From: Branchiostoma floridae
Lineage: Eukaryota > Chordata > Leptocardii > Amphioxiformes > Branchiostomatidae
Length of the DNA: 64,000 nt
Direction: 5' to 3'
NCBI RefSeq assembly: GCF_000003815.2
Contig: NC_049988.1
Coordinates: forward strand, 16,269,778 to 16,333,777
The number at the start of each line of letters is the position of its first letter. Position 1 is the stretch's first letter. The translations under genes and the position numbers were made by a program. A model generated the notes under the pieces. It had not been told where the DNA came from and searched no databases. It was given only the letters and a program-made list of their open reading frames with translations. This document shows positions 1-12,856 of this stretch, one piece after another.

Positions 1-152
1 TAGTCCTCCTTAGGGCAGTGCTGACTAGTTCTACTTCCCAATGCAGCTAAACATTGAAAGGGATGCGGTACCGGTCCTAAAGCATCGGTAAGAAATTACA
101 TATTTGTGTTGGTGAAAGGAGTTAAAACTTTTATTATCGTCTTTCATCACAG

Positions 153-1071
153 AATCCACGATGAGAGCAAACTGTACGAGCTGAGCCAGGGCGGGTACTC
201 GGGTAACGCTGGGGACACCATGACCATCGGTCTCCTGTACGGCAACGACCGACAAAAGTTCTCCACCATCGACAGAGACAACGACGCCAACAGGATAAAG
301 AACTGTGCCGCAGACTTCGGCCAGGTAACACTTAGCCAGCATTCCGTAATGTTCTATGTTCTAACTCGATTTGTTCTAACGATATCTTCATGTATCTGTC
401 CATTCATATGTCGATTCATCTTTGTTAGTTTACGTTTATGAAGGTTAGACATCCAATCAGGGCTAGCCCTTGGCAATAGCCCATGGCTAGTTGGGCAACC
501 CTGGCTGTTTGTAAACAGCTGAACAAATAAATAAAAATAAATAATAGACATCCATGTAAACAATATTTACCTAGGTAATTCAATCTCTGCAACTGGATAA
601 GAAACGGAGATTTACTTCCAGACGTTTCGAGAGACATCCATCACTCTTCTTCAACGTCACTAGAATAAACTGGCAGAACAATTCAATACAACTACAGCTA
701 ATTAGAAAAAATGGCTGATCTGTATGATTTACATTTGAGTCACATTTGCATAAGATCCTCAAAAGTTTGTTCTAGTTAGCTGTACTTGTATTGAATTGAT
801 GTGACGTCGGAACCACGTCACCACAGCAGCGGATCATAGGTGCCAGATAACCTGTGTCACCCCCAGTCGAAATGAATTTTCAGCATTTCTCTCCATTTTT
901 CAGGGTGGTTGGTGGTACGGATCTTGCAGCCACACCGACCTGAACGGAGAGTACCTCGGCAACTGTGGCTTCTACTGTGCCTACGGCAAGGGTGTGTACT
1001 GGTCCAAGTGGAAGGGCTGGGAGTATTCTCTGAAGGAAACGGCCATGAAAATCAGGCCAAAAGATTTCTAA
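153..1071 (+). CDS. Fibrinogen-related domain protein, C-terminal part (two last exons)
   Basis: Partial gene entering from the left edge; coding exons at 153-324 and 904-1071 (stop TAA 1069-1071). The acceptor AG is at 151-152 and the donor GT at 325; the second exon joins in phase 0. The two exons encode the C-terminal half of a fibrinogen C-terminal globe: GGYSGNAGD, then FSTIDRDND (the calcium-site region of the family), then CAADFGQ-GGWWYGSC, LNGEYL, GVYWSKWKGWEYSLKET and the terminal MKIRP. These are the hallmark motifs of ficolin/tenascin/angiopoietin-type domains, which bind carbohydrates, acetyl groups or receptors outside the cell. An extra cysteine pair (NCGFYC) lies in the loop after LNGEYLG. 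The N-terminal exons, and so the wider architecture, are outside the window, so ficolin, tenascin and FREP-like identities cannot be separated. Confidence 0.9.
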
Positions 1072-1851
1072 GTAGGACATGGACGTGCAAGCGTGTGTGT
1101 AATAGCGTGAAAAGGGTTAAACCTTTGTGCGAGAGGAAGAGCGTTGACTGGTATGCGATCTATCGAATGTATGTTTTGTTCTACATTGTTTGTTTTTACA
1201 AATGAGGTGATAGAATCACTGCCAGACAGCCGTCTGCGAAGCCTGGCCCTAATAGGGTGCGATGATGTTAATGAGACATTCCTTGGCATCTTGTTTATGC
1301 AAAGATTAGATATGATAGCACTAGTGTTCTTTGTAGCATCAGTAACGCTTTTACGTATCTATGTGGTAACTGGCATCGCAAAACAATCGACAATCCAATG
1401 AACACGTTAAAGAGCTTATTAACTTTAACAGAGTATGTACTACTACAAAAACATAAACTAAATTGGTAGTTTCGTCAATAAAAAACAGAAAGACAAACAA
1501 AGCCGTAAATAAATTCAAATTAAAGTTCTAACTTTCTTTAACTTTCATCTTCTTAAACTGAGCTCTCTGTTTTGGCTCAATGCAACAAAAAAGAAGTGTG
1601 TATGGAATGTGGCGACCTCAATGTACTGTATTCAAGAGGTGTTGTTTGTTGGCTACAGTGAATGTACCAAATGTTCATGTACTTTTTTTACTGAAGCTGT
1701 GTATAGAACATGATACATTTGATGTCAAGTTAAGAAAAAGATGGAACTGAACAGAACTGAGTTGATGATTCGATGATCTACACATCGGCGACCGGCCATA
1801 TTTAGCAACACTCAGTTGTACTTACATGTGCTATCCACGATATTCAATAAA
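1072..1851 (+). other. Likely 3' UTR of the fibrinogen-domain gene
   Basis: AT-rich non-coding sequence after the stop codon, with AATAAA polyadenylation signals at 1477-1482 and 1846-1851. Which one is used cannot be decided from the sequence. No other gene is visible here. Confidence 0.5.
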
Positions 1852-1871
1852 TTTTTGTTTTTCTTTTGGAA

Positions 1872-3100
1872 TGGAATGTGAGTGATTGTTTATTGAAAAA
1901 AAAAGTCATAGCTAGAGAGGCAATGGCGTTTACATCAGTAGAATAGTACTGCTTGAAATACTCAGTCTGCCGGAAGAGCGCCGAATCTGGAGACAGCTCT
2001 GTCCCCCCAAACGGACCTGGAAGTCAGGGGACTTGGGAGGTAGGTAGGTAGCTGACTGCACACAGAAGGCAAAGAACAGAGAAGGATGGAGGATGCTGGT
2101 GCTAGAGGCAACCATGGTCCCCGACTCATAGATGAGGATGTATATTAGTTATTCTGAATTATATTAGAATATACACATCCCCCTCATACTTCAATAGGAT
2201 CACTTTATTTGTGGTCTGTTGTCAAAGTCTTGATTCAATATTTTACCATTCATATAACACGTTATTTGCAACAAACAAACAAACAAGCAAACAAACGCAA
2301 TAACGTGTGGAGTACTCCCACTTTACGCAAGTAGGTTGTTCCTCAGCACTTCGTCATGATCATGGTAACATTTCTTTACCTTGAACCACAGTCAGTGGAT
2401 ACCCTTTATTGGGTAATAATAAGGCTGTCCTAAACGCAGAATGTTCACGCTACTACTCATGAACATTAAGGCATATAATAACACAACATGAAAGCAAAAT
2501 CCAATAACACACGTTTACATCAGCAGTTCAAAGTAGGTGATCCACCATTTCGGGAAATGCATGGCTGTGTAGGTTGGGTGTGGTGGGGGCCAAATGTTCG
2601 ACGAATTGTCCGTTTCTGATCTTTTCTGACAGTACTACCGTGTCCCTTTCCACTGACAAAACGTTCCCACCATAACACCATAAGTAAGACGATGCATTAG
2701 GATTTGATAGGACCTGAACTTACCGTTGTCTTTTCAAGTTTCAACATAGACTTTTTGAAATGCCGCCATTTCTGTGTCATCTTTCTGTCAAACTGAGTGG
2801 CCCTCTAGCGGCTGTAGCTAAAACTACACAAGGTATGCTCGGAGTCATTTTGCTTCAACAAGGTAAAACAGAGACAATGGTATACTGCCGCGGGCTTATT
2901 TAAGTTCCTTGTTGTTGGAAAAAATAAGTTGTCTAAAGGATTTCCGTTGTCCTGTGCAGAAAATGCGCTAAAATACGAGAAAACTACGTACCTCGCATGT
3001 TTGCTTGTACCCCCGAACGTTGAATCTAAACTCATGAACGCTTGGTCAGTATCACTCAGTAGCTTACAGCTGATTGGCTAGAATTCCACTAAGTGATTTC
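1872..3100. other. Intergenic region between the FReD gene and eEF1B
   Basis: About 1.2 kb with no supportable coding exon. It is AT-rich with short simple runs (AAAC near 2275, GGTA near 2039). The 3' part, from about 3050, is presumably promoter of the downstream elongation factor gene. I see nothing else in it. Confidence 0.5.
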
Positions 3101-3124
3101 GTCACCGCACACGTTCGGTTCAGT

Positions 3125-3213
3125 CCTTTCACTCGTGGGTCGGTCCGATTCCAGGCGAATTTCTCCCCAGCTCCTAGATTTTTGGTCTAAAAACGCCAGA
3201 AAAACACTCCAAG
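3125..3213 (+). promoter_or_regulatory. Possible 5' UTR with a 5'TOP-like start for eEF1B
   Basis: A C followed by a pyrimidine run (CCTTTC, 3125-3130) lies 84-89 bases before the initiator ATG at 3214. Translation-machinery genes usually begin transcripts with such 5' terminal oligopyrimidine tracts. No TATA box is seen at the expected distance. The start site itself is an inference. Confidence 0.3.
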
Positions 3214-6200
3214 ATGGGATTTGGTAACATCAAATCAAAGGACGGTCAGAAGCAGCTGAATGACTTCCTTGCAGACCGCAGTTACATCGAAGGGTGGGTA
3301 GAAATGGGATTTTTTTCTGACGTTTCTTTTCCGGCCATGGCATGTGTGCCGGGGTGGGAGGGGGGCATGCCACATGTGCAGATTTTATATTTGCTTTACT
3401 TGCGTAATGCACTACATTAGTTTGTGCATGTTCGGTGGTATTTAGGTAAAGTAACAGACTTACAATTATTGATAAATGACATGAAATAAAATATGAAAAT
3501 AGGAATATAGTGGTCTTTTTTTAAAAATTGGAAGGCTCGTGCAATTGCCAAGAAAATCCTGGATGTAGCCTCAAAAAGTGCGATAATGTACTGATAGTGA
3601 TACGATCTTGGGGGTTGGATAGAACTTTCTTGAATGGCCGGCGCCCATCTATATCAAAATTCTTAATCATGATTTGAGACGGTGACCATATAAATTATAA
3701 AATTATATCGCTTACAGATGATATCTATTCATTGATGGATCAATTCAGCATACTAATTATAATTTGAATCCTCTAATCATGGTTCACAGATGTACGCTAT
3801 AATTAGTATAAATCCAACACGGCACAGATCTCGTCTAATGAAAAGCTGTAAAACTGAAACTGTATAGCTTTAATGAATTGTCTTTTCAATCAAGAATTAA
3901 AGAGTGCAGTAAGTCCAATATATTTAGATAGTCTTTATTGATTGACATATTGATATTTCTTGCCACAGGTATGTCCCCTCCCAGGCCGATGTGGTGGTGT
4001 TTGAGGCCATGTCAGGAGCGCCCTCTGCTGACCTGTGCCATGCACTGCGCTGGTTCAACCACATGTCATCCTACAAGAAGCCGGAGATGCAGAGGTGAGT
4101 AAATACTAATCTCCAAACCGATCCTACGATGGCATAAGATAGTACCAACCAAACTGGCCAAGGAGTGTAGTCAGCCAAGAGGTGTCCATTTGTCCGGGAG
4201 CAAAACACACTCCTAAGACGGCTTTACTCCTCTGCCAGCTTTTGATACTATCTTATGCTACCATAGGATTTGCTTGGATATTAGAGGTGAGGATGCAATA
4301 CAGTGTTCTAGCCAGCCTGAATTTTTTTCCGTCCCCAGGATTTTGAATGGAAATCCTGTGGATCTTAGGGGTTCTGTAAAAGTTTGAAATCTAGACCCTC
4401 TGAAACACTATTTCCTACTCTCCAAGCAGAGGTTAAACTCAGGCTGTTTTTAGACGTTTTTTTTTAGGTGTTTTTATTGGGCTGCCTATTTAGTACCGTT
4501 TTCTTGTTGTCTTGCTGCCAAATGAGGAGTACAGCCGGGCCAAAGGAAGTCATCAGCCAGCAGTAGCCAAACACACTCCTATTCCTAGGCCGGCTTTTAC
4601 TCTTCTACCAGCTTTTGATACTATCTTATGCTACCGTAGGATCTGCTTGGAGATTAACTGTAGGGACTAGGGGTGGGTAACCATACTGGTACAAAACCGT
4701 TTTTTTCTTATATTGGACCAGTCCGGAAAAAACGGACCTAAAAAATTGATGGACTGGATGTTGGACCTTTTACCAAGTTTTTCAGTCAATCCTATGGAGG
4801 CAGTTAGCCTTGTAGGATTTTAAAATGCCAGTGGGAGTTGAATACTCCACTAAACATTTCTTTATAGCAAAATGGACCATTGTTTTTAGTACCGTCCATT
4901 CACAAGTTCTCACATACTGAATCAGGTCCAGGTTCTGAATTTTCTGTACTGGTACCCACCCCTAGTAGGGACATAAAGGTTGATGGATGTTATATTGATG
5001 CCAAACTGCCCCCTTGTGTTTCATAGCTGGCCTGGAGTGAAGCAGCCGCTCGGGAACTATGGACCGAAGGGCGGGGCACCTGCTGCTGCCGGGGACGATG
5101 ATGATGATGATGACGACGATGATGATATCGATCTGTTCGGGTCCGATGATGAGGTGAGAAAATGAGTGAATGAATTAATGAATAACACTCGGGTTTTTCT
5201 AGAAAAAAAATTGCAAGAGGGCGTCACCAAGTGGGGGAGATTGTTTTCTGACTACCTGGGTGTGGACTTTTTGATAATTCTAAGTTAAAATGAAGCATTC
5301 TATGGCTTCCAGGAGCCAAAATTACTATCAGACAGGTCACGGTTGAAGACTGTGGCCACATGTGATACCTGGTCAATCAAATTTTATGCTTGTCAGAGGA
5401 TCTGCTCCCCAGGGTACGGGGGCATGATGGCGCAGCACCCCTGTTCCCTTGTTGTAAAAAAATCCCTAACTTTCAGTAGTTATTCATTCATTCAAACTTT
5501 TTTTCCTTCTCTCAGAAATTCAGTCCTTATTCCTGTTGTGTTGTACATTGTTAATGTTATTTTGTGTTTTGTATAAGGGAGATGGGTAATGAATGAGTAC
5601 GGTAGTCTTCATTGTCATGTGTAGACTGACTGACAGTAGACTAGAAGTAGTAGTCGCGGTATAAGGAAGATGTGTTATACCTTTGAAATTTTTTACGTCT
5701 CCAGCGTTAAAGTTTTCTGTTTCTTCTCAGGCCGAAACTGCTGCAGCAGAAAAGCTGAAGGAAGAACGTCTGGCCGCCTACGCAGCCAAGAAATCCAAAA
5801 GTAAGAGATACCGATCTATACATGTACTTTCTTAACTTCACTCAGGTTAAGATGAGTACTTAGCTTTGGTAAGGGATATTTTCAAGAACAGGACTGGAGA
5901 TAAAGCTGGACACACCACTACAGGAGGACTAGTTGGGCAGCCCTGGCTGTGAATCAGGCTTTTGGCTAGGATTTTATTATGGGGAGTCCAAATTTCTTAG
6001 TGACTGAAATTCACCACGCAGTGAATGCTACACACAAGAGCATTGTAGGGTGGTCAGGGGGCATTGACGTTCTGTACTAAGGTTCGGGGTTTGAGAGAAT
6101 TTTAAGTTAAAATTGTGCATTCTGAGGTAATACGAGGGGCAAATTATTGTCAGAGAGGTCACAGTCTTCAACATGTCATCCCTGGTCATGCCTGTCAGAG

Positions 6201-8301
6201 GATCTGCTCCTCAGTGTAATGGCCTCTTCAGTGCGTCTAGTGCGTCCAATTTCTTATTATATTTAGAACTATTTATTTGACGCCTTGATGCATGTTAAAA
6301 ATTAAAGTTTGCCCATACATCTACGGATGCGTAGGGTGGCGCCCATCTCCACTTCGAAGCCCTTTGGCCACACATTTGTGCAAGTCACTACAGCAGGGGG
6401 CTGGTCCGCTGGTAGTGATGTGTGTTTTACTTCCATACTCTTCCCCATTAGTGCTGAGTGCTAAGCAGAGAAAGCAGCATGTACCATTTTTAGAGTCTTT
6501 GGTATGACTCGGCCGGGGATCGAACTCACGACCTACCGAATGCAAGGCGAACACTCTACCCACTCGGCCATTGCACCGGTCATGCATTGATGCATGCCTG
6601 GCTAAAAACCTGTTGTGCATGCTGAACAGCCAAACCAATGAATGCATGTCTTATGCAGAATGTTTTTGCCTCCTCCCAGAGCCCTTGCACCTTCAACAAG
6701 ATTTTAAATCAAAATCCAGGGGATGGAAAAAATTTCAGGCTGGCTAGAACAGTGGGTCAGAGATATTTTCAAGTATGGGAGATACAGCTGGACGCACCAC
6801 TACCAGTGGACTAGTTGGGCAGCCCTGTCTGTGCATGCTGATTGCTGAACAGCAAAAAAAAAAAAAAAAAAATTCACGGGTCTTAGTGGCAAGTGTGCAG
6901 ATGTTCACACACTGGCAGCACCAAATCCGTAGGTGTTTTTTTGCACCTTTAGACAGATTAGCCGTAAGGCTCGGTGGGCGTCACTCCACCGTCATGGGGG
7001 CAGGGGCATGGTGAGTATCGAACTCAGGACCTTATGATTCTGATTCCAACGCTCTAGTCTTTGTGCCACACAGACACCCCTGAACAGCAAAATAAAGTAA
7101 AAAATGTTTTTGCCTCCTCCCAGAGCCCGCCCTCATTGCCAAGTCCATGATCATTCTGGATGTGAAGCCGTGGGACGACGAGACGGACATGACAGAAGTG
7201 GAGAAATCTGTCCGCTCCATCGCAACAGACGGTCTGGTGTGGGGAACATGTGAGTTTTTGTTAAAAGTTTCTGTTGATGAAATGTAACCACAATTTTCCT
7301 GGAGTCCTGTCTAATGCAAGATATACATTTATGTCAGACCTGTGCCGCGATAACGTTCTATACAGGTGTTCTGGACCGGTCGATGATTTTCCGTATCACA
7401 GAGGCTTCCATCGATTAAATAGAACACACTCCATGCACTCCACAAGGCCTGGAGTTCTTTTGTATCTAATTTTTCTCGAATTGATGTTCTTGAAGAAAAC
7501 AATTTTATCTTTTTTATGAGTAGTTTGGCAATTAAATCAGTATTTTCTGACCTGGGTATGACATAAATAAAAGAAAACATGGTGTATTGTATATGGATGC
7601 AGTAGAGCTTGATAATTGTATTGCCCTGAAGCAAAGTTTGAACTATAAATTCGAACACAAACAAATGGTAGAAGCTACTGGTAGTTAGAGATCTAGAAAG
7701 TGATTTTAATATTCTGTTAATATTTACGCTGTTTGTTGTCTTTGCCACCATAGCCAACCCTTTGTTATACTTATAGCCACTGGGTATGTTTGTCAGCCCT
7801 GGATGTATGTCTTACAAGTTACAACTGATCCGATGAAATGGAATATAAAGTAAACAATTGCCTGTTTTTTGGTCCCCAGCTAAGTTGGTTCCTCTGGCAT
7901 ATGGCATCAAGAAGCTACAGATCAGCTGTGTCGTGGAGGATGATAAGGTGAATTTCTAAAACTATATTATGATATAATATATGATATACTATAATATGAT
8001 TATATGTATGTCACATTATATAATTTCATACCATGATTGTATAGTGTAAGCGTTTGCCATTGAACAGTAGCAGCAGTTGCTATGATCAAGAATCTTGAAA
8101 TTGTTTATATTATGGGTATTATCTAACTATGGTACTGTATGTGCTCAACATTATGGATGTACAAATGTAGACATCTCTGTTTTCATCTTGTTAATTGTTA
8201 TGGTTTCCTTACAGGTTGGGACAGATTTCTTGGAAGAGAGCATCACGGCCTTCGAAGACTATGTCCAGTCGGTCGATGTGGCTGCTTTCAACAAGATATA
8301 G
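3214..8301 (+). CDS. EEF1B2: Translation elongation factor 1-beta (eEF1B alpha, GTP exchange subunit)
   Basis: Complete seven-exon gene: 3214-3293, 3969-4094, 5027-5153, 5731-5800, 7124-7249, 7880-7947, 8215-8301, giving 684 nt or 227 aa, close to the usual length of about 225 aa. The protein is the nucleotide exchange factor that reloads eEF1A with GTP in the cytosol. The N-terminal GST-C-like half starts [11 protein letters not shown] and has [13 protein letters not shown] and [12 protein letters not shown] run of eleven aspartates leads to the family's acidic motif [10 protein letters not shown], followed by a charged helix ([17 protein letters not shown]). The catalytic C-terminal domain shows [44 protein letters not shown] and the invariant end AFNKI. 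All junctions are GT-AG with matching phases. The Met at 3214 is chosen because MGFG is the conserved start. Confidence 0.97.
4110..4279. repeat. Inverted-repeat element with TCTCCAAGCAGA-like ends (eEF1B intron 2)
   Basis: Imperfect hairpin. The left arm begins AATCTCCAAACCGATCCTA and the right arm ends TAGGATTTGCTTGGAT; inner arms carry GGCATAAGATAGTA and TACTATCTTATG. It is a non-autonomous element of the same family as those at 8362, 21431 and 27541. A truncated copy ends near 4654. Confidence 0.6.
4668..4964. mobile_element. hAT-type MITE, 297 bp, with 8-bp target duplication
   Basis: Terminal inverted repeats TAGGGGTGGGTA...TACCCACCCCTA are bounded by an exact 8-bp direct repeat GTAGGGAC at 4660-4667 and 4965-4972. 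An 8-bp duplication and a (C/T)AGGGG terminus are typical of hAT elements. There is no transposase ORF, so it is non-autonomous. It lies in eEF1B intron 2. The interior contains the paired GGTCCAGG/TGGACC blocks found in the other three copies in this window. Confidence 0.85.
6293..6580 (-). mobile_element. tRNA-derived SINE, copy 1 (minus strand)
   Basis: Read on the minus strand from 6580, the head has an A-box-like TGGCCGAGTGGGTAGAG and a B-box-like GAGTTCGATCC, separated as in a tRNA promoter. A shared body follows (TTCTCTGCTTAGCACTCAG ... GAGATGGGCGCCACC) and the tail is AT-rich. The same order appears at 17686 and 30808. It lies in eEF1B intron 4. Confidence 0.65.
6880..7078 (-). mobile_element. 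Second tRNA-like SINE (minus strand)
   Basis: On the minus strand, GTGTGGCACAAAGACTAGAG followed by a B-box-like GAGTTCGATACTC resembles a degenerate tRNA head. A body of about 130 bp follows. It differs from the SINE at 6293. It lies just upstream of eEF1B exon 5. Confidence 0.4.
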
Positions 8302-8864
8302 TCTTCCTCTGCCCTCTCTGCACACTCGCAATAGCTGAACAATCAGCTGTCCCCTGCACCTAATCTCCAAGCAGATTCCTGGTGGCATAAGGTGCTATCA
8401 AAGCTACCCAAGAAGTATAGCTGGCCAGAGGAGGTCAGCCATCTACCGGTGCCCGTCTGACTCCTTTTGGCCGGCTTTACTCCTTGGCCAGCTGTGATAC
8501 TATCTTACGGCACTGTAAGATCTGCTTGGAGATTTCCCTGTGCCAATTTGAACTTGGCTTGAACAGCTTTATGACCTTTGTTGATCACCTATCTAACCTA
8601 CCTAGACCTTTGACACTTTAAAGCCATTTGGGGCGATAGGGTAGACAACCTACAACTTCGTCCTAGTCAAAAGATCTACGAAGTCAGTGACCAAATTTAA
8701 ATTAGAGTCTTTGGTCTGAAAGACTGATACACAACTCTGGAAAAACTGAAAAACATGTTGACATGATGAAAGTGAAGCTGTAACAGTCATTTTAGGGAGG
8801 CCGCTGTGTACCATCTTCAGCTATGTCTGTTCCCAACCCTCTGTGCAAAATAAAATGAAATAAA
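8302..8864 (+). other. Probable 3' UTR of eEF1B carrying a hairpin element
   Basis: The sequence after the TAG has AATAAA at 8849-8854 and 8859-8864, the likely polyadenylation signals. A TCTCCAAGCAGA-type inverted-repeat element (8362-8534) sits inside it, so the mature transcript would carry a long stem if the distal signals are used. Confidence 0.45.
8362..8534. repeat. TCTCCAAGCAGA-type inverted-repeat element
   Basis: The arms are AATCTCCAAGCAGAT (left) and ATCTGCTTGGAGATT (right), with further complementary blocks (GGCATAAG, GATACTATCTTA, CCAGC) inside. It is a non-autonomous foldback or MITE in the 3' region of eEF1B. Confidence 0.65.
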
Positions 8865-9894
8865 ACTGAAAAATGAAGTAGATGACTCTTTCTTCCCAGG
8901 TACCTGAACAATTTGACATTTAAAGTCTACCTGCTGTGTTCAATGATGACACAAACATGACTGTGAACAGTTACCAGAATGTTTATTAAACTCTAGGTGC
9001 AGAAAACCCATATTTTCAAGAGAATCTGAAATCCAAGTTGGTGCTGATTCACCATTCTTACAATATTTTCATCTTTTTCCAGTGCTACATTTTAATCTTT
9101 GTGTTAAGGTATTAAAATAAGACGTGATATGAATTATTTATACCCGTGTTTGAGTATAAGTCTATTTGTGTGCAGTACTGGAACATGACATTGGTGTACT
9201 GGTATTTTAGACCTGTACCTCGATATTTTTCATGGCATTGTACACCATGTAGGAAAATAACTCTGTTACACTAATACTTGATACACCAATTGCACTTCAC
9301 TTTTGCCATAAACTACATTCGTCACCTTGCTAGCTAAACGTTACATGACATGTTAACACACTTTTAAGTTTAAAAACATTTCTCTTTACATTTCTTGGTA
9401 AACATCTCTTCTATTGCACATTGCTTCTGTTAAATATTTCTTTTGTCACATTACTTGTTCCTAGGGTATGTACATAAAACCTGTCCCTGAGACCATTTTA
9501 GGTACACAGCTTTCAATTGTTTGTTTTTCTCCAAGCAGAGGTTTCCGTCAGAGGGATAATAGTGGAAGGAGACAGCCTTAAGAACCATTGCCACTACTAT
9601 CTGCCTGAGCAAAAACTCTGCTTGGAGAATACTTACCTACATATAGTATTACTTACACATCTCTGCTATTGCTTTCATTACACATTCAATATGAATTAGT
9701 ATGATCTTCAAAGCAAATCTCTTGCACAATGCTAGATATTTCTTATGTTACATAGGTCATATTACATCCCCATTTATTTCACACCAGTTTTCTTAGGTAA
9801 TATCAGAAATTATCACAAATCTTCTTACCTGATCACGTTTGTCACAATCACAATACTTTACCTCAAGGGATTGGAGTATTGTTTCTACATGTAT

Positions 9895-10190
9895 CATTGT
9901 GTGTTTCTGTACGTGTATATATTGTATCTGTGTGTGTGTGTTTGATACATGTAATACATATTGTCTGTGTATGTATGCGTATATATATATGTATTGTCTG
10001 TGTTTGACTTTCAGCACTTGAGTGTATGCATTAGTGTGTGTGTACATGTGAGATTGTAGGTTTGTTTGTTTATCTGTATGTATTGTCTGTATGTGTGTGT
10101 GTCTGTATATGCATATGTTTCTGTTTGTATGCCCATGTGTGCACCTCTATCTGTGTGTATGTGCTTGTAAGTCAGTGTTTATGTCATGTT
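9895..10190. repeat. TG/TATG-rich low-complexity tract
   Basis: Long interrupted run of TGTG, TATATA and TGTATG words on the plus strand. The short open frames over it are low-complexity artefacts. Confidence 0.7.
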
Positions 10191-11126
10191 ACCGAATCAC
10201 TAATTCTAAACCCATTACATAAAATCTTTAAGAAATAATTGTTCTGTTGAAACTATATACGTATAAACCTCAGAAGACGAAGCACAACGTTTTTTTTTCA
10301 TTCCAACACACAGTGCAACACATGTACAGCTTCACTACAGGGCTACCCCTACTCTCCACAAGTGCTTTCTTTTACGTGCAGAGTTTTGAGCCACCAGCAT
10401 AACCTAATCTTCTTTACATCTTTTTACTGTACTATTATATTTAGGTTTAAACTTTGATGGAAATTTATTAATAGCCAACTGTTTTCATCTTGATGGCTAA
10501 CTGAAGGCCAACATGGTATTACTCTTAACATCTGTACATATTTTTTACATACAAGGTTGTTTGTCGAATATTGCGCATGAGTATGCACATATGATTATGA
10601 CGAAGGTGCTGTCTGCAATGTTTGTGCCTTTCCCAAGGGCACAAGATCAGCAGCATGATAGGATTCGAACCCAAAACCTGTTGGTTTTGTGCCAAACACT
10701 TTGCAGTAATGCCACACGACTCCACCTTAAAGTTATTGACATGACTCAAAATTTTAGATCAACACTTGAAGATACATCATATCTTTTACAATGTTTGTTT
10801 TTCTTCTTAGCTGCCAAAGTATTTTGAAAAGGCTATTTGTGAACCGAAAAGCGTTGATTAATTGATTGTCTGAATGATCACGGAAGCTCATCTAGATCTG
10901 TGTTGGTAGTAATCATAGTACAATGCTAAACTTTGTTCCAACACAAAAGGTTAACACAGAGCAAATTTTCAACGACCACTGTCACCTTCAGGATCAATAT
11001 TGATGACCAATCACTTCAGAACGTAAACTTGTGAGAGTTCCTGACGTGATCATATTAGCACCTGATCTTGCAGATATGTGTGTTATGTCGTTAGCAATAG
11101 GTCAGACGTGCCAGAACCAGCACAAC

Positions 11127-11330
11127 TACTGTAAATGCAGGAACTTTTGTGGTGGATTAGTGTTCGCGGTGGCTGCTTTGCCGCGAACTTAAAACCACCA
11201 CAAACATTTTTCTGTGGTAGTAAGTGACTACAGTGCATGTTGCTACTGCGAACTTAAAACCACCGCGAAAATTCCTTTCTCCCACTAATGCGAAATTAAA
11301 TCCCAACAAACTTAAATGCATTTACTGTAT
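11127..11330. repeat. Foldback element with TACTGTAAATGCA termini
   Basis: Ends TACTGTAAATGCA and TGCATTTACTGTA are inverted. Subterminal GTTCGCGGTGG and CCACCGCGAA and repeated GCGAACTTAAAACCACC blocks form internal stems. No ORF, so a MITE is likely; a TA target would suit a mariner-type element, but that is not demonstrated. Confidence 0.55.
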
Positions 11331-12783
11331 TGACTTTGCGTTATATTGAGTATCAACACAAATTTACTTTCATGCTAATGTTAACGTCAGGGTCTATGTA
11401 TATAAAGTGCTAGTGGAGGGCTTTATATACAAAGTTTACTGCGGTACCATGGTCAATGTTGACTGATGGAGGTCAACTATGATTCAGTAGAGTCTGCTAG
11501 ATGTATAGACTTTTTTGTGTGGTAAAGGTAAGGGAGGTATGATGCATCCTCTCCTTTCTGTCATAAGTCCTCTGCATGATCCAGTTCTCTATTTGGACAA
11601 TTCCTTCCTGGCATAGTCCTATGTTCCAACAGCCATAGGGCATGGGGTAGGTTTAGGGTTTGGATTAGGGTTATGGTACGGAATGCAAATTGCTAAGGTT
11701 AGGAGATGTCCAAAAATAGGGTTGTTGGACCATATAAGGCTGTAACAATTTCTTCAATAGTCGAAGAATTTGTCAACCTGAACACTAATTTTCCTATCAA
11801 CTGCGGCATGAAGGCCTGTGCTATGTACAGTATATCATACATACATATGTACACATACATACTGTACAAAAAAAAAAAAGAGTATAGAACAGGGAGTATA
11901 TACAGGCTTAATGTACCAAGGCATTTACCCTGGGCTTTCAGATAATATGACACACAGTGGGGGGACCACGCTTTAGGGTAAGCAACCCTTTCCAGTAGCA
12001 TGGCAACTTGGGTAAGATGAAATTCGAACTCCCAACCTTCTGGTGTCGAAGTAGAAATGCTAACCTCTGGATCCATCTGGTACATATACATATACATTAA
12101 TATGTACATGTATCTTCATCTATACTAAGAAACTGACTTGTGTGCAGAGTGTATGCAGCATTACCACATCTTAAGAGTGTACATGTACATGTACACGTAT
12201 TTACAATGGCATCCCCATCAATACTTTAAGGTCTAGTTATCCTTCATCTCTATCTAACACTAGTTCACCTTTATATGTGGGGTAACCTATATTCGTTGTT
12301 TTTAAAAACAGGGTTTAGGGACATCAGTTTACTGGATGGTGGTTTGAAATTGTAATATGATATTTTCAATATGTTGGAGGCTTGTAATCCCCAAATACCC
12401 ATTTTTTTAAAGTACAACACGACTGATACAGGATACCTCGCGGATACAGGTGAACTGACAATGCAAAAATATACTTCACAACTCCACTCCGAGTTGGTGA
12501 CATGTTCTCATCTGCCATGTTTAGACCTTGCTGGTCATAATCGCAGGTTGAATGCGCGCCATCTTGTGGTTTCTGTTGGGCTTGCAGGAGGATCGCCGCA
12601 GTAGTATGGAGTTACTTGTGCTGGGCATGACAAGAGGGCGTCTGGAATGGTAGAAGAGGCCTAAATTAAAAAATGACCTGTCAAAAACACTGAGAGGCTA
12701 AAAAAATTGACAGACCTCTCAAATATCTAATAAAAAAATGAGCACTAAATGTTCCATATTGTCTGCCATCATTCAATAATGTA

Positions 12784-12856
12784 CCATCCATCCATCCATC
12801 CATCCACACACACCCAAAACCCATCCACCCATCCATCCATCCATCCATCCATCGAT
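12784..12856. repeat. ATCC tetranucleotide microsatellite
   Basis: Tandem CATC/ATCC units interrupted once by CACACACCCAAAACC, just downstream of the GPCR stop codon (beyond its 3' end). Confidence 0.85.

Noticed and set aside
11640-11700. Interstitial telomere-like TTTAGGG/TTAGGG words
   Set aside because: Only a few irregular GGGTTTAGGG/GGATTAGGGTT words, not a tandem array.
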